DNA of 64,000 bases from Bdellovibrionales bacterium (GCA_018646675.1 JABGUH010000022.1:62001-126000); one strand, 5' to 3'. Counted from the first letter of the stretch, positions 17,289 to 26,343 are shown. Notes: a model not told the origin generated them from the sequence alone. Numbers and translations: made by a program.

Positions 17289-17741
17289 ATGAAGTTAAGA
17301 GAGTGCTATGAAACGTACCATCGAGATTTGATCAGCGTTTTATTTCATTATTGCGGTAATACTCAGGAGGCAGAGGAGATGGTTCAAGATGTCTTTATCA
17401 AGTATTTTGAACAGCAGGAGCAGCTAGAAAACCACCCTAATATTAAGGCGTGGTTGATGAGAGCTGGAATTAATCTCTGCTTTGATCGTAAGCGGCATTG
17501 GAAAGTGGTGTTAAGACATCTCCATTTTTTAAAAGGGATGGAACATGCACAGTCTGACCCCGTAGAGATCGCATCGACGTTACAGGTGGCACTAAATAAG
17601 TTGGATAGTAGGACTAAGATGGCCGTCATTCTTAAGTATATGGAGGAGTATAGCTATCAAGAGATTTCGCAGATGATGTCCCTCCCTGAGGGGAGCGTAA
17701 AGTCGATGGTCAGTCGTGGACTAAGCAAGATAGAGGGATAG
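17289..17741 (+). CDS. ECF-type RNA polymerase sigma factor
   Basis: The 150-residue protein has sigma-70 region 2 (about 5-65: EEMVQDVFIKYFEQ, INLCFDRKRH) and region 4 (about 95-148: LKYMEEYSYQEISQMMSLPEGSVKSMVSRGL) and no region 1 or 3, the two-domain ECF layout. It heads a three-gene operon with a one-helix membrane protein and a Spy-like periplasmic protein, which suggests an envelope or metal stress response. Confidence 0.9.
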   Translation: MKLRECYETYHRDLISVLFHYCGNTQEAEEMVQDVFIKYFEQQEQLENHPNIKAWLMRAGINLCFDRKRHWKVVLRHLHFLKGMEHAQSDPVEIASTLQVALNKLDSRTKMAVILKYMEEYSYQEISQMMSLPEGSVKSMVSRGLSKIEG

Positions 17742-17745
17742 TTGA

Positions 17746-18081
17746 ATGGATGAGAAAAGATTAGGTCAAGAGTTAAAGAGATCCAAGGATCAGTTTCTAC
17801 GCGAGTGGCAAGGCTCCTCTCGGGTTTGGAGCGGTGTGGAGCAGGGTGATGGTCGTCATCGTATTTGGAACATAAAAGTAGTTGCGCCATTGGCAGTAGG
17901 ATTAGCACTGCTGGTAGCATTTCTGACGGTTGATTTTAACTCATCTAAAGAGCTAATAAGCGATCAAGATATTTACAATTTTTATGTCGAATTAATCGAT
18001 CAAGGTTATGAGAGTGAATCCCTAACAGCATATGATGAGTTGGGGAGCGTAGAAGAGGATGGGGTCAGGCCCGGGGTTTAA
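17746..18081 (+). CDS. Putative anti-sigma factor, single-pass membrane protein
   Basis: The 111-residue product starts four bases after the ECF sigma stop. It has a polar N-terminus of about 45 residues, one hydrophobic segment (VVAPLAVGLALLVAFLTV, about 46-63) and an acidic C-terminal tail. This fits a small anti-sigma factor with a cytoplasmic sigma-binding part and a periplasmic sensor tail. It has no cysteine, so it is not a zinc anti-sigma. The function rests on position and topology only. Confidence 0.65.
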   Translation: MDEKRLGQELKRSKDQFLREWQGSSRVWSGVEQGDGRHRIWNIKVVAPLAVGLALLVAFLTVDFNSSKELISDQDIYNFYVELIDQGYESESLTAYDELGSVEEDGVRPGV

Positions 18082-18105
18082 TAACAACTACAGCGGAGGA
18101 GTAGA

Positions 18106-18654
18106 ATGAACTTACTTAGATTGTGGACAGTGATTGCAGTGTTGAGCCTAAGTGTTGAAGGGATAGCGCAAGGTTTTGGGCCTCCGGGTGGTGGACCTCC
18201 TGGAGATCAAGGAGAGGGGTACTATCAACAACGAGGAGGGATGGGCCAAGGACGCGGTGGAGGTCACATGGGCCAAGGACGTGGTGGAGGTCGCATGGGC
18301 CAGGGACGTGGTGGTGGCATGATGGCGATGATGCAGAAGTTGGGTATTTCTGATGAGCAGCGCCAGAAGATGCAGCAAGGGCGGCAAAAATCCCGAAGTA
18401 AGATGCAGGGGATACGTCAAGAGATTCATAGTAAGCGAGATGAGCTTAGACAGTTGATGGGCAGTGATGGGGTAAGTGATGGACAGGTCTATGCGGTAAT
18501 TGATCAGTTGGTACAGTTACATCGTCAACAGATGGTTCATCGTTATGAGAGTGTAAAAGAGCTACGCTCAGTCTTGACACCGGAGCAGTTTAAGGCATTT
18601 GAGTCTATGCGCCAGCAGCGAAAAGGCAGGCGCGGCGGTCGTGGTCGAAGATAA
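18106..18654 (+). CDS. Spy/CpxP-like periplasmic protein with Gly-Gln-Arg repeats
   Basis: The 182-residue product has a signal peptide (cleavage near GIAQ), a Pro/Gly-rich stretch, three repeats of MGQGRGGG(H/R), then a helical Spy/CpxP/heavy-metal-resistance-like region (about 75-170) ending in LTPEQFKAFESM, the LTxxQ motif of that family. Family members act as chaperones or metal sensors in the periplasm. It is third in the ECF sigma operon, so it is a likely target or feedback partner of that sigma factor. A palindromic repeat follows the stop. Confidence 0.75.
   Translation: MNLLRLWTVIAVLSLSVEGIAQGFGPPGGGPPGDQGEGYYQQRGGMGQGRGGGHMGQGRGGGRMGQGRGGGMMAMMQKLGISDEQRQKMQQGRQKSRSKMQGIRQEIHSKRDELRQLMGSDGVSDGQVYAVIDQLVQLHRQQMVHRYESVKELRSVLTPEQFKAFESMRQQRKGRRGGRGRR
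18241..18318 (+). repeat. 27-base tandem repeat inside the Spy-like gene
   Basis: Two full copies of a 27-base unit (18241-18267, 18268-18294) and a third of 24 bases (18295-18318) encode MGQGRGGG plus H or R. Copies differ at a few positions only, so the array may vary in length between strains. Confidence 0.75.
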
Positions 18655-18658
18655 AACC

Positions 18659-18745
18659 ACCAAAAGGTGCCACGCTCTTTTTGGTAGCTATAGTGCGTCA
18701 AAATGATGCGATGCCGCTACCAAAAAGAGCGTGGCACCTTTTGGT
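18659..18745. repeat. Long palindromic repeat between convergent genes (family member C)
   Basis: Perfect 30-base arms at 18659-18688 and 18716-18745 flank a 27-base loop. The outer part reads ACCAAAAGGTGCC and the inner part CTCTTTTTGGTAGC. It lies four bases after the Spy-like gene and nine bases before the end of the convergent exchanger gene, so a bidirectional terminator is likely. The outer sequence is shared with the repeat at 14881. Confidence 0.8.
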
Positions 18746-18754
18746 CTTTAGTTG

Positions 18755-19678
18755 TTAAATCCAGAGATAGACCATCCCCAAATAGACACTTAGGTAGGCT
18801 ACTCCGGCCAACCGATGGAATTTAAGTCCTAAGTAGGCCAGTGCTAAAAGTGATAGTGAGGCAAAAATCAAGGAACCTAGCTCATTATAAAATGTTGTTT
18901 CGTAGGGGAACTGGTAGACGCCAAGTGATCCCATGACAAAGGCGACATTAAAGACATTGGAGCCGAGTACATTCCCAGTAATCAGATTTACATCTTTTTT
19001 CTTGATGCATGCTAGTAGTGCAGTGATCAGTTCTGGAAAGGAGGTGCCCAGTGCAATTAAGATGGCCGAGATAACATAGTCAGATACTCCCCAGAAAATG
19101 GCCAACTTACTACCAGAGTTAACTAATAGTTCACCAGATAGGTAGAGCAGAGCAAAACCACTGAGTAGTTTTAGTACTACACCCACACCTAATTTCTCAC
19201 TCTTCTGCTCTGTGGCCTCCTCTGGGGTTGATCGCTCCATAATCTTAAAAGTATAAAATAGGTAGCTTAGGAAGAAGATAACCAAGGGGATCGCCAAGAT
19301 ATAGCTGAACCCCTCGCGGGTGACAACGCCAATTAGCATCAGGGTTAGTGCTAGATGCCACCAGAGTTGTCCTTGGATATTTTTGTTGGATAGATGGAGT
19401 GGCACCAGCAGACCTGCAACTCCCATAATAAGAAAGAGATTGGCAATATTAGAACCAATAATATTGCCGAGGGCAATATTGGGGTGCTCTTCCAAGCATG
19501 AGATATGTGAGACAAAGAGCTCCGGTAACGAGGTGCCAAAGCCAACAATTAGTAGTCCAATTACAAGAGGGGAGAGCTTGAAAAAGCGGCCCACTTTTTC
19601 CGCCCCATCTAAGGTGAATTCTGCCCCAAAAAAGAGTCCAACCATCGATAATGTTAAGAGAAGCACTTGAGTTAACAT
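18755..19678 (-). CDS. Calcium/sodium (CaCA-family) antiporter
   Basis: The 307-residue inner-membrane protein has about ten helices and the two inverted alpha repeats of the Ca2+/cation antiporter family: GFGTSLPELFVS with GNIIGSNIANLFLI in the first half, and ALGTSFPELITALLA with GNVLGSNVFNVAFV in the second. It resembles YrbG. It exchanges Na+ (or K+) for Ca2+. Its end faces the Spy-like gene across the palindrome. Confidence 0.9.
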   Translation of the reverse strand: MLTQVLLLTLSMVGLFFGAEFTLDGAEKVGRFFKLSPLVIGLLIVGFGTSLPELFVSHISCLEEHPNIALGNIIGSNIANLFLIMGVAGLLVPLHLSNKNIQGQLWWHLALTLMLIGVVTREGFSYILAIPLVIFFLSYLFYTFKIMERSTPEEATEQKSEKLGVGVVLKLLSGFALLYLSGELLVNSGSKLAIFWGVSDYVISAILIALGTSFPELITALLACIKKKDVNLITGNVLGSNVFNVAFVMGSLGVYQFPYETTFYNELGSLIFASLSLLALAYLGLKFHRLAGVAYLSVYLGMVYLWI

Positions 19679-19737
19679 CTATCTTGTCCGATAATAAGCT
19701 GTCGGTCTGTTTTAGCTTGTTGATGGGATTTTATCAT

Positions 19738-20262
19738 ATGGCCTCTGCAATTTTTTCCAAAATGAGTCTACGTCAATTCTCTTGGATATCCATTCTATTT
19801 TGTATTTTGGGGGATATCTCTATCTCTGGCCACATTTATTCACGCTTTAATCAATTTGATCTTTTCCGCGATACATATGGCCAGGTTATTCGCATTATCG
19901 GTCATGATCCATCTATCTTTCCACCGGAGTTTGTCCGGGAGCAATTTGGGTTAATGATGCAAATGCTGGCCACAATGTTGATACTGTTTATTATCATGCA
20001 TATTTGCATCTATCTGTTTTACTATTTTAAGAAGAGGGTTGCGCGGGGATATATCATCCTGCTCTGTTGGTTGGCGATTCCTGGAACTTTTTTTCTCTTT
20101 ATCGCGTCACTCGGAAGCGGCTCCTGGCTGGGACACTACTTTTTATTACAGACATTTTTCTATCTATTTGCTTTGTTAGGTATCAAATACTTTTATCGGA
20201 AACCTTCTGAAATGTCGGAACGACCAGGCGAGACTCTGCCGGATCGGCCCATGGGGGAATAG
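19738..20262 (+). CDS. Multi-pass membrane protein, unknown function
   Basis: From ATG 19738 the product has 174 residues with four hydrophobic segments (near FSWISILFCILGDISI, MLATMLILFIIMHICIYLF, GYIILLCWLAIPGTFFLFIA and YFLLQTFFYLFALLGIKYF). The frame stays open upstream to 19651 but that would overlap the exchanger start. ATG 19723 and 19762 are also possible and no site has a good ribosome signal. The end overlaps the convergent gene by about 80 bases. No family recognised. Confidence 0.55.
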   Translation: MASAIFSKMSLRQFSWISILFCILGDISISGHIYSRFNQFDLFRDTYGQVIRIIGHDPSIFPPEFVREQFGLMMQMLATMLILFIIMHICIYLFYYFKKRVARGYIILLCWLAIPGTFFLFIASLGSGSWLGHYFLLQTFFYLFALLGIKYFYRKPSEMSERPGETLPDRPMGE

Positions 20263-21145
20263 TTCGTAGATGTCCCAGGCATAGACTCTTTCCTGCTAGA
20301 GAGAGTAAAAAGGAGTCAAAGGCTCGCTGCTTTTCCACCAAAATTTCCATATCATGATCATAGATAAAAAGAGATAGCCCTTGTTCGATATTTTGGATGA
20401 TCTCACGACGGGCGATCGGCCCCAAGTCCAGATCATTTAAATTCAAGATATCTCTCTTGTGAATGATACGCTCTTTAAGCAGTTCAATCAGGATAATTTG
20501 CCGACGACTTTCATGAAAGTTGACCGGGGTGTTAAAGTGTCGCTTCAGATAGGCAAAGCGGGAGAGCAGCATTAAGGAGGTACTGCCAAAGGAGTCATAG
20601 GAGATATTAAACAGTGACAGTAACTGGTCGAAGTAGTGCATCCAGACCCACAAATCGATACTACGATTCCAGTAGGGTAGAAAACCCTTGCGTAGCCGGC
20701 GCTTAAATGATCTGGAGAGCAGATGTTGATAGGGCTCTTTTTCACAGATATCTCTGCTATAGTTGACCTCGTCATGTTGATTACGCTCACGCTCATACTG
20801 TTTGGGATAGCGTGAGGAGAGCGTATTATCATCTTTTAATAAGAGCTCAATTCGCTCTCTGACATCTTGAACTTTGGGATCGGGGCAGGTCGATAGTCCT
20901 GGACAGGTCAATTGGCAAACCTCACACGGAGGCTTGGATAGTGGAAAATCAACAATTAGATCAGTTAACATGTAGGTTGAGATCCAATTAGGGATTGCAT
21001 CATCTCCGCTTTGATTACCTACTTGCAACAAAGAGCTGAGAAAAAAGCGGTTTGAGTCCTCGTAATACTCTAATAATGAAAGATAAAAATTATCCTTCCT
21101 GCTACCTGTCAGGCTTAATCCTGCAACTTTAATACTTTTGCTCAT
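20183..21145 (-). CDS. Putative RNase H-fold protein, DUF429-like
   Basis: The 320-residue protein starts within the end of the GHMP kinase gene (ATGA overlap). Its first strand VAGLSLTG, the later TDLIVDFPLSKPPCEVC and the C-terminal RAFDSFLLSLAG are placed like the acidic-residue motifs of DUF429 predicted RNase H-like nucleases (GxD, DxPL, DAxDA). A Cys cluster CEVCQLTCPGLSTC follows the second motif and could bind metal. The resemblance is by eye and the catalytic set looks incomplete, so activity is uncertain. The last 80 bases overlap a convergent gene. Confidence 0.6.
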   Translation of the reverse strand: MSKSIKVAGLSLTGSRKDNFYLSLLEYYEDSNRFFLSSLLQVGNQSGDDAIPNWISTYMLTDLIVDFPLSKPPCEVCQLTCPGLSTCPDPKVQDVRERIELLLKDDNTLSSRYPKQYERERNQHDEVNYSRDICEKEPYQHLLSRSFKRRLRKGFLPYWNRSIDLWVWMHYFDQLLSLFNISYDSFGSTSLMLLSRFAYLKRHFNTPVNFHESRRQIILIELLKERIIHKRDILNLNDLDLGPIARREIIQNIEQGLSLFIYDHDMEILVEKQRAFDSFLLSLAGKSLCLGHLRTIPPWADPAESRLVVPTFQKVSDKSI

Positions 21146-22155
21146 GATATTGGCGGCCCGATTGTAAGATCCAACTGCTCCATTTTGTCTTGTTGGATGA
21201 TCTCTCTAATTGCAAAGGCTTCCTTGGGTGGGTGGGTTAGTAAAAAACAGCCACCCCCTCCAGCCCCACATACTTTGATCCCGCAAGATGGGTAAGTCAG
21301 AGATATTTTTTGATGTAGCTCTTTCATCTGGGGAGTTAATATATTGGGAAAGAGCTCTTTTCTGACCTCTCCCTCCTGAGCAATTAGGTTGATTAGCTGG
21401 TTAAACTGCTCACTTTTGATTGCGATTTTTGCCTGATGTGCAAGGTCCGCTATCTTTCCCAGCCCCTGTCGGACATTAAAATCATGATCAAAAAAAGATT
21501 TATATACTTCCCAGTTATTGATACCAGACAGACGACTGGCCCCTGAATATACCAGGGTTAGAGAGCTCTCAAGTACTTTTTTAAGTTGTGGAGTATAAAG
21601 TTGCTCCACTTGGAGCTCTCCAGGGGTTGGATTTAAGGCGAGGACTCCACCATAGAGCGCCGGATAGTAGTCTTGGTGCCCCGCTGGGCCACAATCTAAA
21701 ATTTTACCTTCTACACCGCGAACTAGTGAGACGATCTCCTGTTTAGAAAAACTACGGCCTTGGTGTTGCAGGAGTGCTTCTACTAGGGTGACCCCTATCG
21801 TCGAAGACCCTCCCAGTCCAGACCCGGCTGGTGCATCAGAGGAGAGTGTGATTTTGACTCCAGAGTAGAGTTTTAACTCGGCAATCAATACTGCTAAAAA
21901 GTAGAGTGCTCCTAGTTGGTCAGAGTTAAGCTGCTTGGACTCTAACTGTTGTTTGGAGATTGTTTTAGCAAGTTGGTAGTCTTGGGATATAATTTCAACC
22001 CCATCTTGATTCTGAGTATCCTCAATTTTCACTACTGCTTTTAGATCAAGTGCTGCATTTATTGTAACTACATTTGGAATGATTAGATTGATTGGCTCCA
22101 AGTCGAGCGTACCACCCAACAGGTCAATCCTGACGCTACCCTTTTGTATTATCAT
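21142..22155 (-). CDS. GHMP-family small-molecule kinase
   Basis: The 337-residue protein has GHMP kinase motifs: an N-terminal RIDLLGGTLDLEP, the ATP loop APAGSGLGGSST near 108-119, and the C-terminal KVCGAGGGGCFLL. Relatives phosphorylate galactose, mevalonate, homoserine or heptose 7-phosphate. Heptose-pathway genes at 52795-54923 make a sugar kinase plausible, but the substrate is not defined by sequence. Its start shares one base with the hpt stop (TAATG), so translation is coupled. Confidence 0.8.
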   Translation of the reverse strand: MIIQKGSVRIDLLGGTLDLEPINLIIPNVVTINAALDLKAVVKIEDTQNQDGVEIISQDYQLAKTISKQQLESKQLNSDQLGALYFLAVLIAELKLYSGVKITLSSDAPAGSGLGGSSTIGVTLVEALLQHQGRSFSKQEIVSLVRGVEGKILDCGPAGHQDYYPALYGGVLALNPTPGELQVEQLYTPQLKKVLESSLTLVYSGASRLSGINNWEVYKSFFDHDFNVRQGLGKIADLAHQAKIAIKSEQFNQLINLIAQEGEVRKELFPNILTPQMKELHQKISLTYPSCGIKVCGAGGGGCFLLTHPPKEAFAIREIIQQDKMEQLDLTIGPPIS

Positions 22156-22712
22156 TACTCACCATCATAGATTGCCACCAGTGGCAATTCACGATACTTA
22201 CCGGCATAATCCAAACCGTAGCCGATAACAAATTGGTCTTCAATGGTAAATGCTAGGTAGTCGATCTTAACTTTATGCTCACTACGGCTTGGTTTGTAGA
22301 GAAGTGATGCCAATTTAATACTATTGGGTGACTTGGCGTGGATTGTATCAAATAGCTTACTCATCGTTAAGCCAGTATCAACAATGTCCTCGACAATTAG
22401 GACATCTTTACCGTCAATATCGTTAGCAATATCTAAGTTGACCTTAATATTGCCTGAGCTGACGGTTGAGTCTCCATAGGAGGAGACAGAGAGAAAATCC
22501 ATCGAGATCTTATTCAGCCCTTTACGTGATAGAGCACGGCAGAGATCGGAACAGAAGATAAAGGCACCATTTAGGACACAGATAATAACGAGATGATCAG
22601 AACTTTGATAATCTTTAGCGATCTGATCTGCTAACTGGTCGATACGATCTTCGATCATTTTTTCAGAAAATAGTGTTTTAAAAGTGATGGTCGCCTCCTG
22701 GTAGCTTGTCAT
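22155..22712 (-). CDS. hpt: Hypoxanthine phosphoribosyltransferase
   Basis: This purine salvage enzyme joins hypoxanthine or guanine to PRPP. The 185 residues include VLNGAFIFCSDL, the PRPP loop VLIVEDIVDTGLTMS and FVIGYGLDYAGKYRELP near the C-terminus, all diagnostic of Hpt. It leads a three-gene set with the GHMP kinase and the DUF429-like protein. A purine link for those partners is possible but not shown. Confidence 0.93.
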   Translation of the reverse strand: MTSYQEATITFKTLFSEKMIEDRIDQLADQIAKDYQSSDHLVIICVLNGAFIFCSDLCRALSRKGLNKISMDFLSVSSYGDSTVSSGNIKVNLDIANDIDGKDVLIVEDIVDTGLTMSKLFDTIHAKSPNSIKLASLLYKPSRSEHKVKIDYLAFTIEDQFVIGYGLDYAGKYRELPLVAIYDGE

Positions 22713-22772
22713 CTATTGTGGGGGGATTGTATGTGAAAAGATCCCTTTTTGGCAATTAGACTGCCAAAGAAG

Positions 22773-23381
22773 CTAAGCCATTAAAACGCTTAATGTTAGG
22801 GCCAGATTTAGGATAAGCATTAGCAGCATGGATGCCATCAGGATTACTGGAGAGAGGATAACTATTACCCCCTGCAGTGTGGTAAAGTGCAGAACTTTTT
22901 TAACACCAGCAAAAATATAGAAAAAAGAGGCGATTGTTTGAACCGGTGGCCCTAAAATTGGGACCAGTAGAAACGTGTTAGAGACCAAAGAGCTGGTGGC
23001 GATAAATTGCGAATGTTCATCCAGTTGTATTGTTCTGTCTTTGTCATAGAGCCTAGCAAAAAATTTGATAATCGCAGACCAAAACTGGACTGTGATCCAA
23101 CCCCAAATCGGATAGAAAATTGTTTTAAGCAGGGCAAAAAGGAGTGCCAGTTGAAAGACTTTATATGGGACCTGCAATCCCTCGTTGATATTAAAATGGT
23201 CAGAGAGAGATATACCTAGAGAGACACCGGCCAAGTAGTAGGCTGTTTGCACCATTAATAACGCCCAGGAGATGGCCAGAGCTTCACTAGTACGTACCCC
23301 TTTTTGATGGTAGAGGTAGTCGCTTCCTCCCTGATAAGGGTGGATAAAGTGGAAGAGGAATAGTTCTATAATTACTCGCAT
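22773..23381 (-). CDS. YIP1-like integral membrane protein
   Basis: The 202-residue protein has about five hydrophobic segments and starts with MRVIIELFLFHFIHPYQGG, then ALLFALLKTIFYPIWGWITVQFW and VSNTFLLVPILGPPVQTIASFFYI, a layout like bacterial YIP1-family proteins. Function is unknown. It lies 20 bases downstream of the start of no other gene and 20 bases from the DUF4340 gene upstream, so it may belong to the ABC operon. Confidence 0.65.
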   Translation of the reverse strand: MRVIIELFLFHFIHPYQGGSDYLYHQKGVRTSEALAISWALLMVQTAYYLAGVSLGISLSDHFNINEGLQVPYKVFQLALLFALLKTIFYPIWGWITVQFWSAIIKFFARLYDKDRTIQLDEHSQFIATSSLVSNTFLLVPILGPPVQTIASFFYIFAGVKKVLHFTTLQGVIVILSPVILMASMLLMLILNLALTLSVLMA

Positions 23382-23401
23382 CGTTAGTAGAAAGTATCAC
23401 A

Positions 23402-24787
23402 TTAGTGAGAGTTTGCGAAATACTCATCTCGCTTAAAAAATATTTTACTCTCTTTACCAGCTAAAAAATGAAATAGGGTCTTTGAAGCAGGGTGTGCGAC
23501 TAACAGCTCCTTGGGGGAGCGCCAAAGGAGCAGTTGCTGACTATCCCATTTGATGGCCAGTAGAGGTGTATTAGTAGGCAGGGTGTTAATAGATGAGAGG
23601 TAGTCAGCTGGCCGGAGTGCCAAAATTGATAGTAAATCTGTTATACGATTTAGCTCAAGCTCTTTTTTGTCTATTTGAGGCTTGAAATCTACCTGTGTCT
23701 TTCCATTCCATTTTAGCACAATTGGTGGTGGTGAGGAAAAGTGTAGTGCGATTGTTTTTGGCGGTACTACCTCTAGAGCAGCAAAGGGGATGCGCTCCCA
23801 AAAAAGTTGTTGATGGGAGAAAAAGATTGGAATTAATTTGTTATCTAACTTAAACACTCCTGGGAACTCGGAGTTATGCAGGTAGTGGCCACTATGCTGA
23901 CCCATATTGCGATAGAGCTTTAACGTTATAATTCGATTTAAAGATGTTGATATTATAAAGCTGGCCACCCTGTTTGCTAAATCCTGCGGGTTGGTCTGGG
24001 GATAATATTCTGTTGCTCGCATGGTATTAATCAACTGGAGGAAATTTTCAATTTGGGTCGGGTTATCTTTGGCCAGATGAGATCTCTCTAATGGACTAGT
24101 AGTTATTTTTTGGGCATCGACTGAGAATGGGCGGTTCCTGAGGTTCTTTACCTTGATGTTGGTGATTTTCTCACCAGCAGATAATTGGAGAAGTTTGAGA
24201 TCATAGAAAAAATGATCACTAATATTAAATAGGTTAGTCATCCGTTGGTGATAGGCTTTGGAATTATGTAGACTCTTGCTTCTAGTGACCATAAATAGCT
24301 GGTTAATAGGGTTGGTGTCCTCTGCGATATAGTAACGAGTGTGATCGTTGCTATTGTCGGTTGCTCGCAGGTAGAAGCTGGTGTCATATCCGAGCTTTGA
24401 TCCTAAGGTAATTGTAACTTTTTTTTGTGCAGCGATATAAAATTCAATATATGGTGCTTTATTCGCAAAAATTGATGTGAGAGTTGAGTCGATCTCCTGG
24501 GCAGAGATCTCCTTAATCGCTTTAATTGCAGTGACAATTTTTATAAAAGAGGTGACATGTTGTGGATCAACTTTGACTTTGCTATCTTTGGTATGAAAAC
24601 CATGGTCATCTTTTATCAGGTGAAAATTATTCCCTCTAATCTCGGTCAGGTGCTTTAATATCGTGCTGGAGATAATTGTACGACGTTGCTCAATGATTTT
24701 GGCACTCTTCCTCTCCTCCTGTTCTTCAAGAAAATAGATGGCAGTTAGTGCCACGATAATGGCCAGTAGCAGTAGTCCATTTCTCAT
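23402..24787 (-). CDS. DUF4340-like membrane-anchored protein of a Gld-type ABC operon
   Basis: The 461-residue protein has one N-terminal membrane helix (LLLLAIIVALTAIYFL) and a large soluble part with repeated beta-rich sections such as ITLGSKLGYDTSFYLR, as in DUF4340 proteins. Such proteins follow GldG-like genes in many Gram-negative bacteria. It begins two bases after the GldG-like stop. The role is probably structural or substrate-binding in the periplasm. Confidence 0.75.
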   Translation of the reverse strand: MRNGLLLLAIIVALTAIYFLEEQEERKSAKIIEQRRTIISSTILKHLTEIRGNNFHLIKDDHGFHTKDSKVKVDPQHVTSFIKIVTAIKAIKEISAQEIDSTLTSIFANKAPYIEFYIAAQKKVTITLGSKLGYDTSFYLRATDNSNDHTRYYIAEDTNPINQLFMVTRSKSLHNSKAYHQRMTNLFNISDHFFYDLKLLQLSAGEKITNIKVKNLRNRPFSVDAQKITTSPLERSHLAKDNPTQIENFLQLINTMRATEYYPQTNPQDLANRVASFIISTSLNRIITLKLYRNMGQHSGHYLHNSEFPGVFKLDNKLIPIFFSHQQLFWERIPFAALEVVPPKTIALHFSSPPPIVLKWNGKTQVDFKPQIDKKELELNRITDLLSILALRPADYLSSINTLPTNTPLLAIKWDSQQLLLWRSPKELLVAHPASKTLFHFLAGKESKIFFKRDEYFANSH

Positions 24788-24789
24788 GG

Positions 24790-26343
24790 TTACTCTCTTC
24801 TAAAGCGGTAGATGAGTATGGCAAAAAGCAGCAGTAGTAGTGGGACCAGTAAAATTGAGAGATAAAACACTAATGCTAGTTGATACTGGCCGATAAAGAT
24901 GGGTTGGTTTTTGATTACCGGGAGATTGAAAGAGATCAATTGATCATCTTTGGTCAGCCAGGAGAGCGAGTTTAGGATTAGTTGAAAATTAGTAGAGAAG
25001 TTGGAATAACTATTATTGATCAGAGTTGAGTTTCCCATGGCAACGATCCGCTGTTTTAATCTGTGGTTCTTGCCGACTGACTGTTCAAGTGCCACAGATA
25101 AGGGGATTGGTCCTTTGGTATCACGTTGGGGAGTGTAAACTAGGCCGCCTTTGGCAATCTCCTTGGGATCATTGTCCGCCCAACTGTCAGGGAAGTTGGA
25201 GGTTGTTAGCAGTATCTCTGTTTGGTGGGATTGTCCCTCTTTGGCCTTAGTGGTCTCAATTGATGAGACCAGAGGGAAAAATAGCTGTCCTTTTAGTTGA
25301 TTTGTTATCGGATGCTTGGAATTGAATTTGGTAATTAAAGGTACAGACCCATTTGATCCTCGGACAAAATGGGCCTTATCAATTACCAAGTTATTGTGGA
25401 TATAGATCCCATTTTCTTTAAGCATTTGACGTAAGTTGGCAAACCTGTCTTGATTTAAGTCAGGGTCCAAAGCGATTAACAGTGATCCTCCCGCTTGAAT
25501 AAAATGTCTGATTTTGACAACATCTTGATTAAAAAATGGTCTTTTCGGTCCCCAGATCATTAAGGTTTGACTCTTATCAAGAGCTAATAACGGATCAGTA
25601 CTGGTTAGCTCAATCGGAACTACTTTAAACAGTGACTCTTTAAGACGTTTGAGTAGGGTGGTGCCGCCATTTGCATCTTTATCATATAGATCTAACTCAC
25701 CATGGCCAATCGAATAGAGGATGTTGGGGTCTTCTGGACGACTTAACTTGATAATTGCTTGGGTTATTTTTAGTTCATTAAATTGTAATACCTGTTGCTT
25801 GCGTCCCTGATGCTCTAGTAGCAGAGTTGGTGAGTGTTCAATCTTATGTTGTTGTACTAGATCAGGTCGTAATTCAATATCAATAAAGCTAGTAGTAAAG
25901 TTACTATTGACTAGACGATAGAGCTCTAATAGTGCCATCAGCATCGGGCGTTCACTCTTGCGAGCAAAAATCTTTGCTTGGATAGGATCTTGGACTGTGC
26001 TTAGCACTTTTACCGATTGAGGTGAGAGAGAATTAACGGTGGCACTGGTTAGATCCAGTTGGGCCGGGTGTTTATAGACAATGTAGTTTCCTAACCCGAA
26101 CAGTATAAATAGTAGAAATGCGCTAAGAGTTGTTGAGCATAGATGACGAAACCATCTGCTGTTATATATATGGTTGAAGCGTTGGTGATCTAGTGTCAGT
26201 GTAGCTAAAGCTAGTGTGCAACTAACAATGGTGATTGAGATATTGAGTGTAAACTCATCATAGAGGGTTATCCATAGCCCTGCACTTAGTAAAAAGGTGA
26301 TAACGGTTAGGGCGTAGAGCAGGATTAGATAGAGCTTTCTCAA
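24790..26343 (-). CDS. GldG-like ABC transporter auxiliary protein
   Basis: The 517-residue protein has three N-terminal hydrophobic segments (about 5-100), a large periplasmic region with IYSIGHGELDLYD and MIWGPKRPFFNQDVVKIRHFIQAGG-type sequence, typical of the GldG/ABC-associated 'uncharacterised transport' family, and a C-terminal helix (LALVFYLSILLVPLLLLLFAIL). In Bacteroidetes GldG works with GldA and GldF in gliding. Here it follows the permease without a gap. Confidence 0.8.
   Translation of the reverse strand: MRKLYLILLYALTVITFLLSAGLWITLYDEFTLNISITIVSCTLALATLTLDHQRFNHIYNSRWFRHLCSTTLSAFLLFILFGLGNYIVYKHPAQLDLTSATVNSLSPQSVKVLSTVQDPIQAKIFARKSERPMLMALLELYRLVNSNFTTSFIDIELRPDLVQQHKIEHSPTLLLEHQGRKQQVLQFNELKITQAIIKLSRPEDPNILYSIGHGELDLYDKDANGGTTLLKRLKESLFKVVPIELTSTDPLLALDKSQTLMIWGPKRPFFNQDVVKIRHFIQAGGSLLIALDPDLNQDRFANLRQMLKENGIYIHNNLVIDKAHFVRGSNGSVPLITKFNSKHPITNQLKGQLFFPLVSSIETTKAKEGQSHQTEILLTTSNFPDSWADNDPKEIAKGGLVYTPQRDTKGPIPLSVALEQSVGKNHRLKQRIVAMGNSTLINNSYSNFSTNFQLILNSLSWLTKDDQLISFNLPVIKNQPIFIGQYQLALVFYLSILLVPLLLLLFAILIYRFRRE

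Noticed and set aside
18148-18429. Minus-strand ORF across the Spy-like gene
   Set aside because: Its His/Thr/Leu repeats are the complement of the 27-base tandem repeats and it has no start signal.
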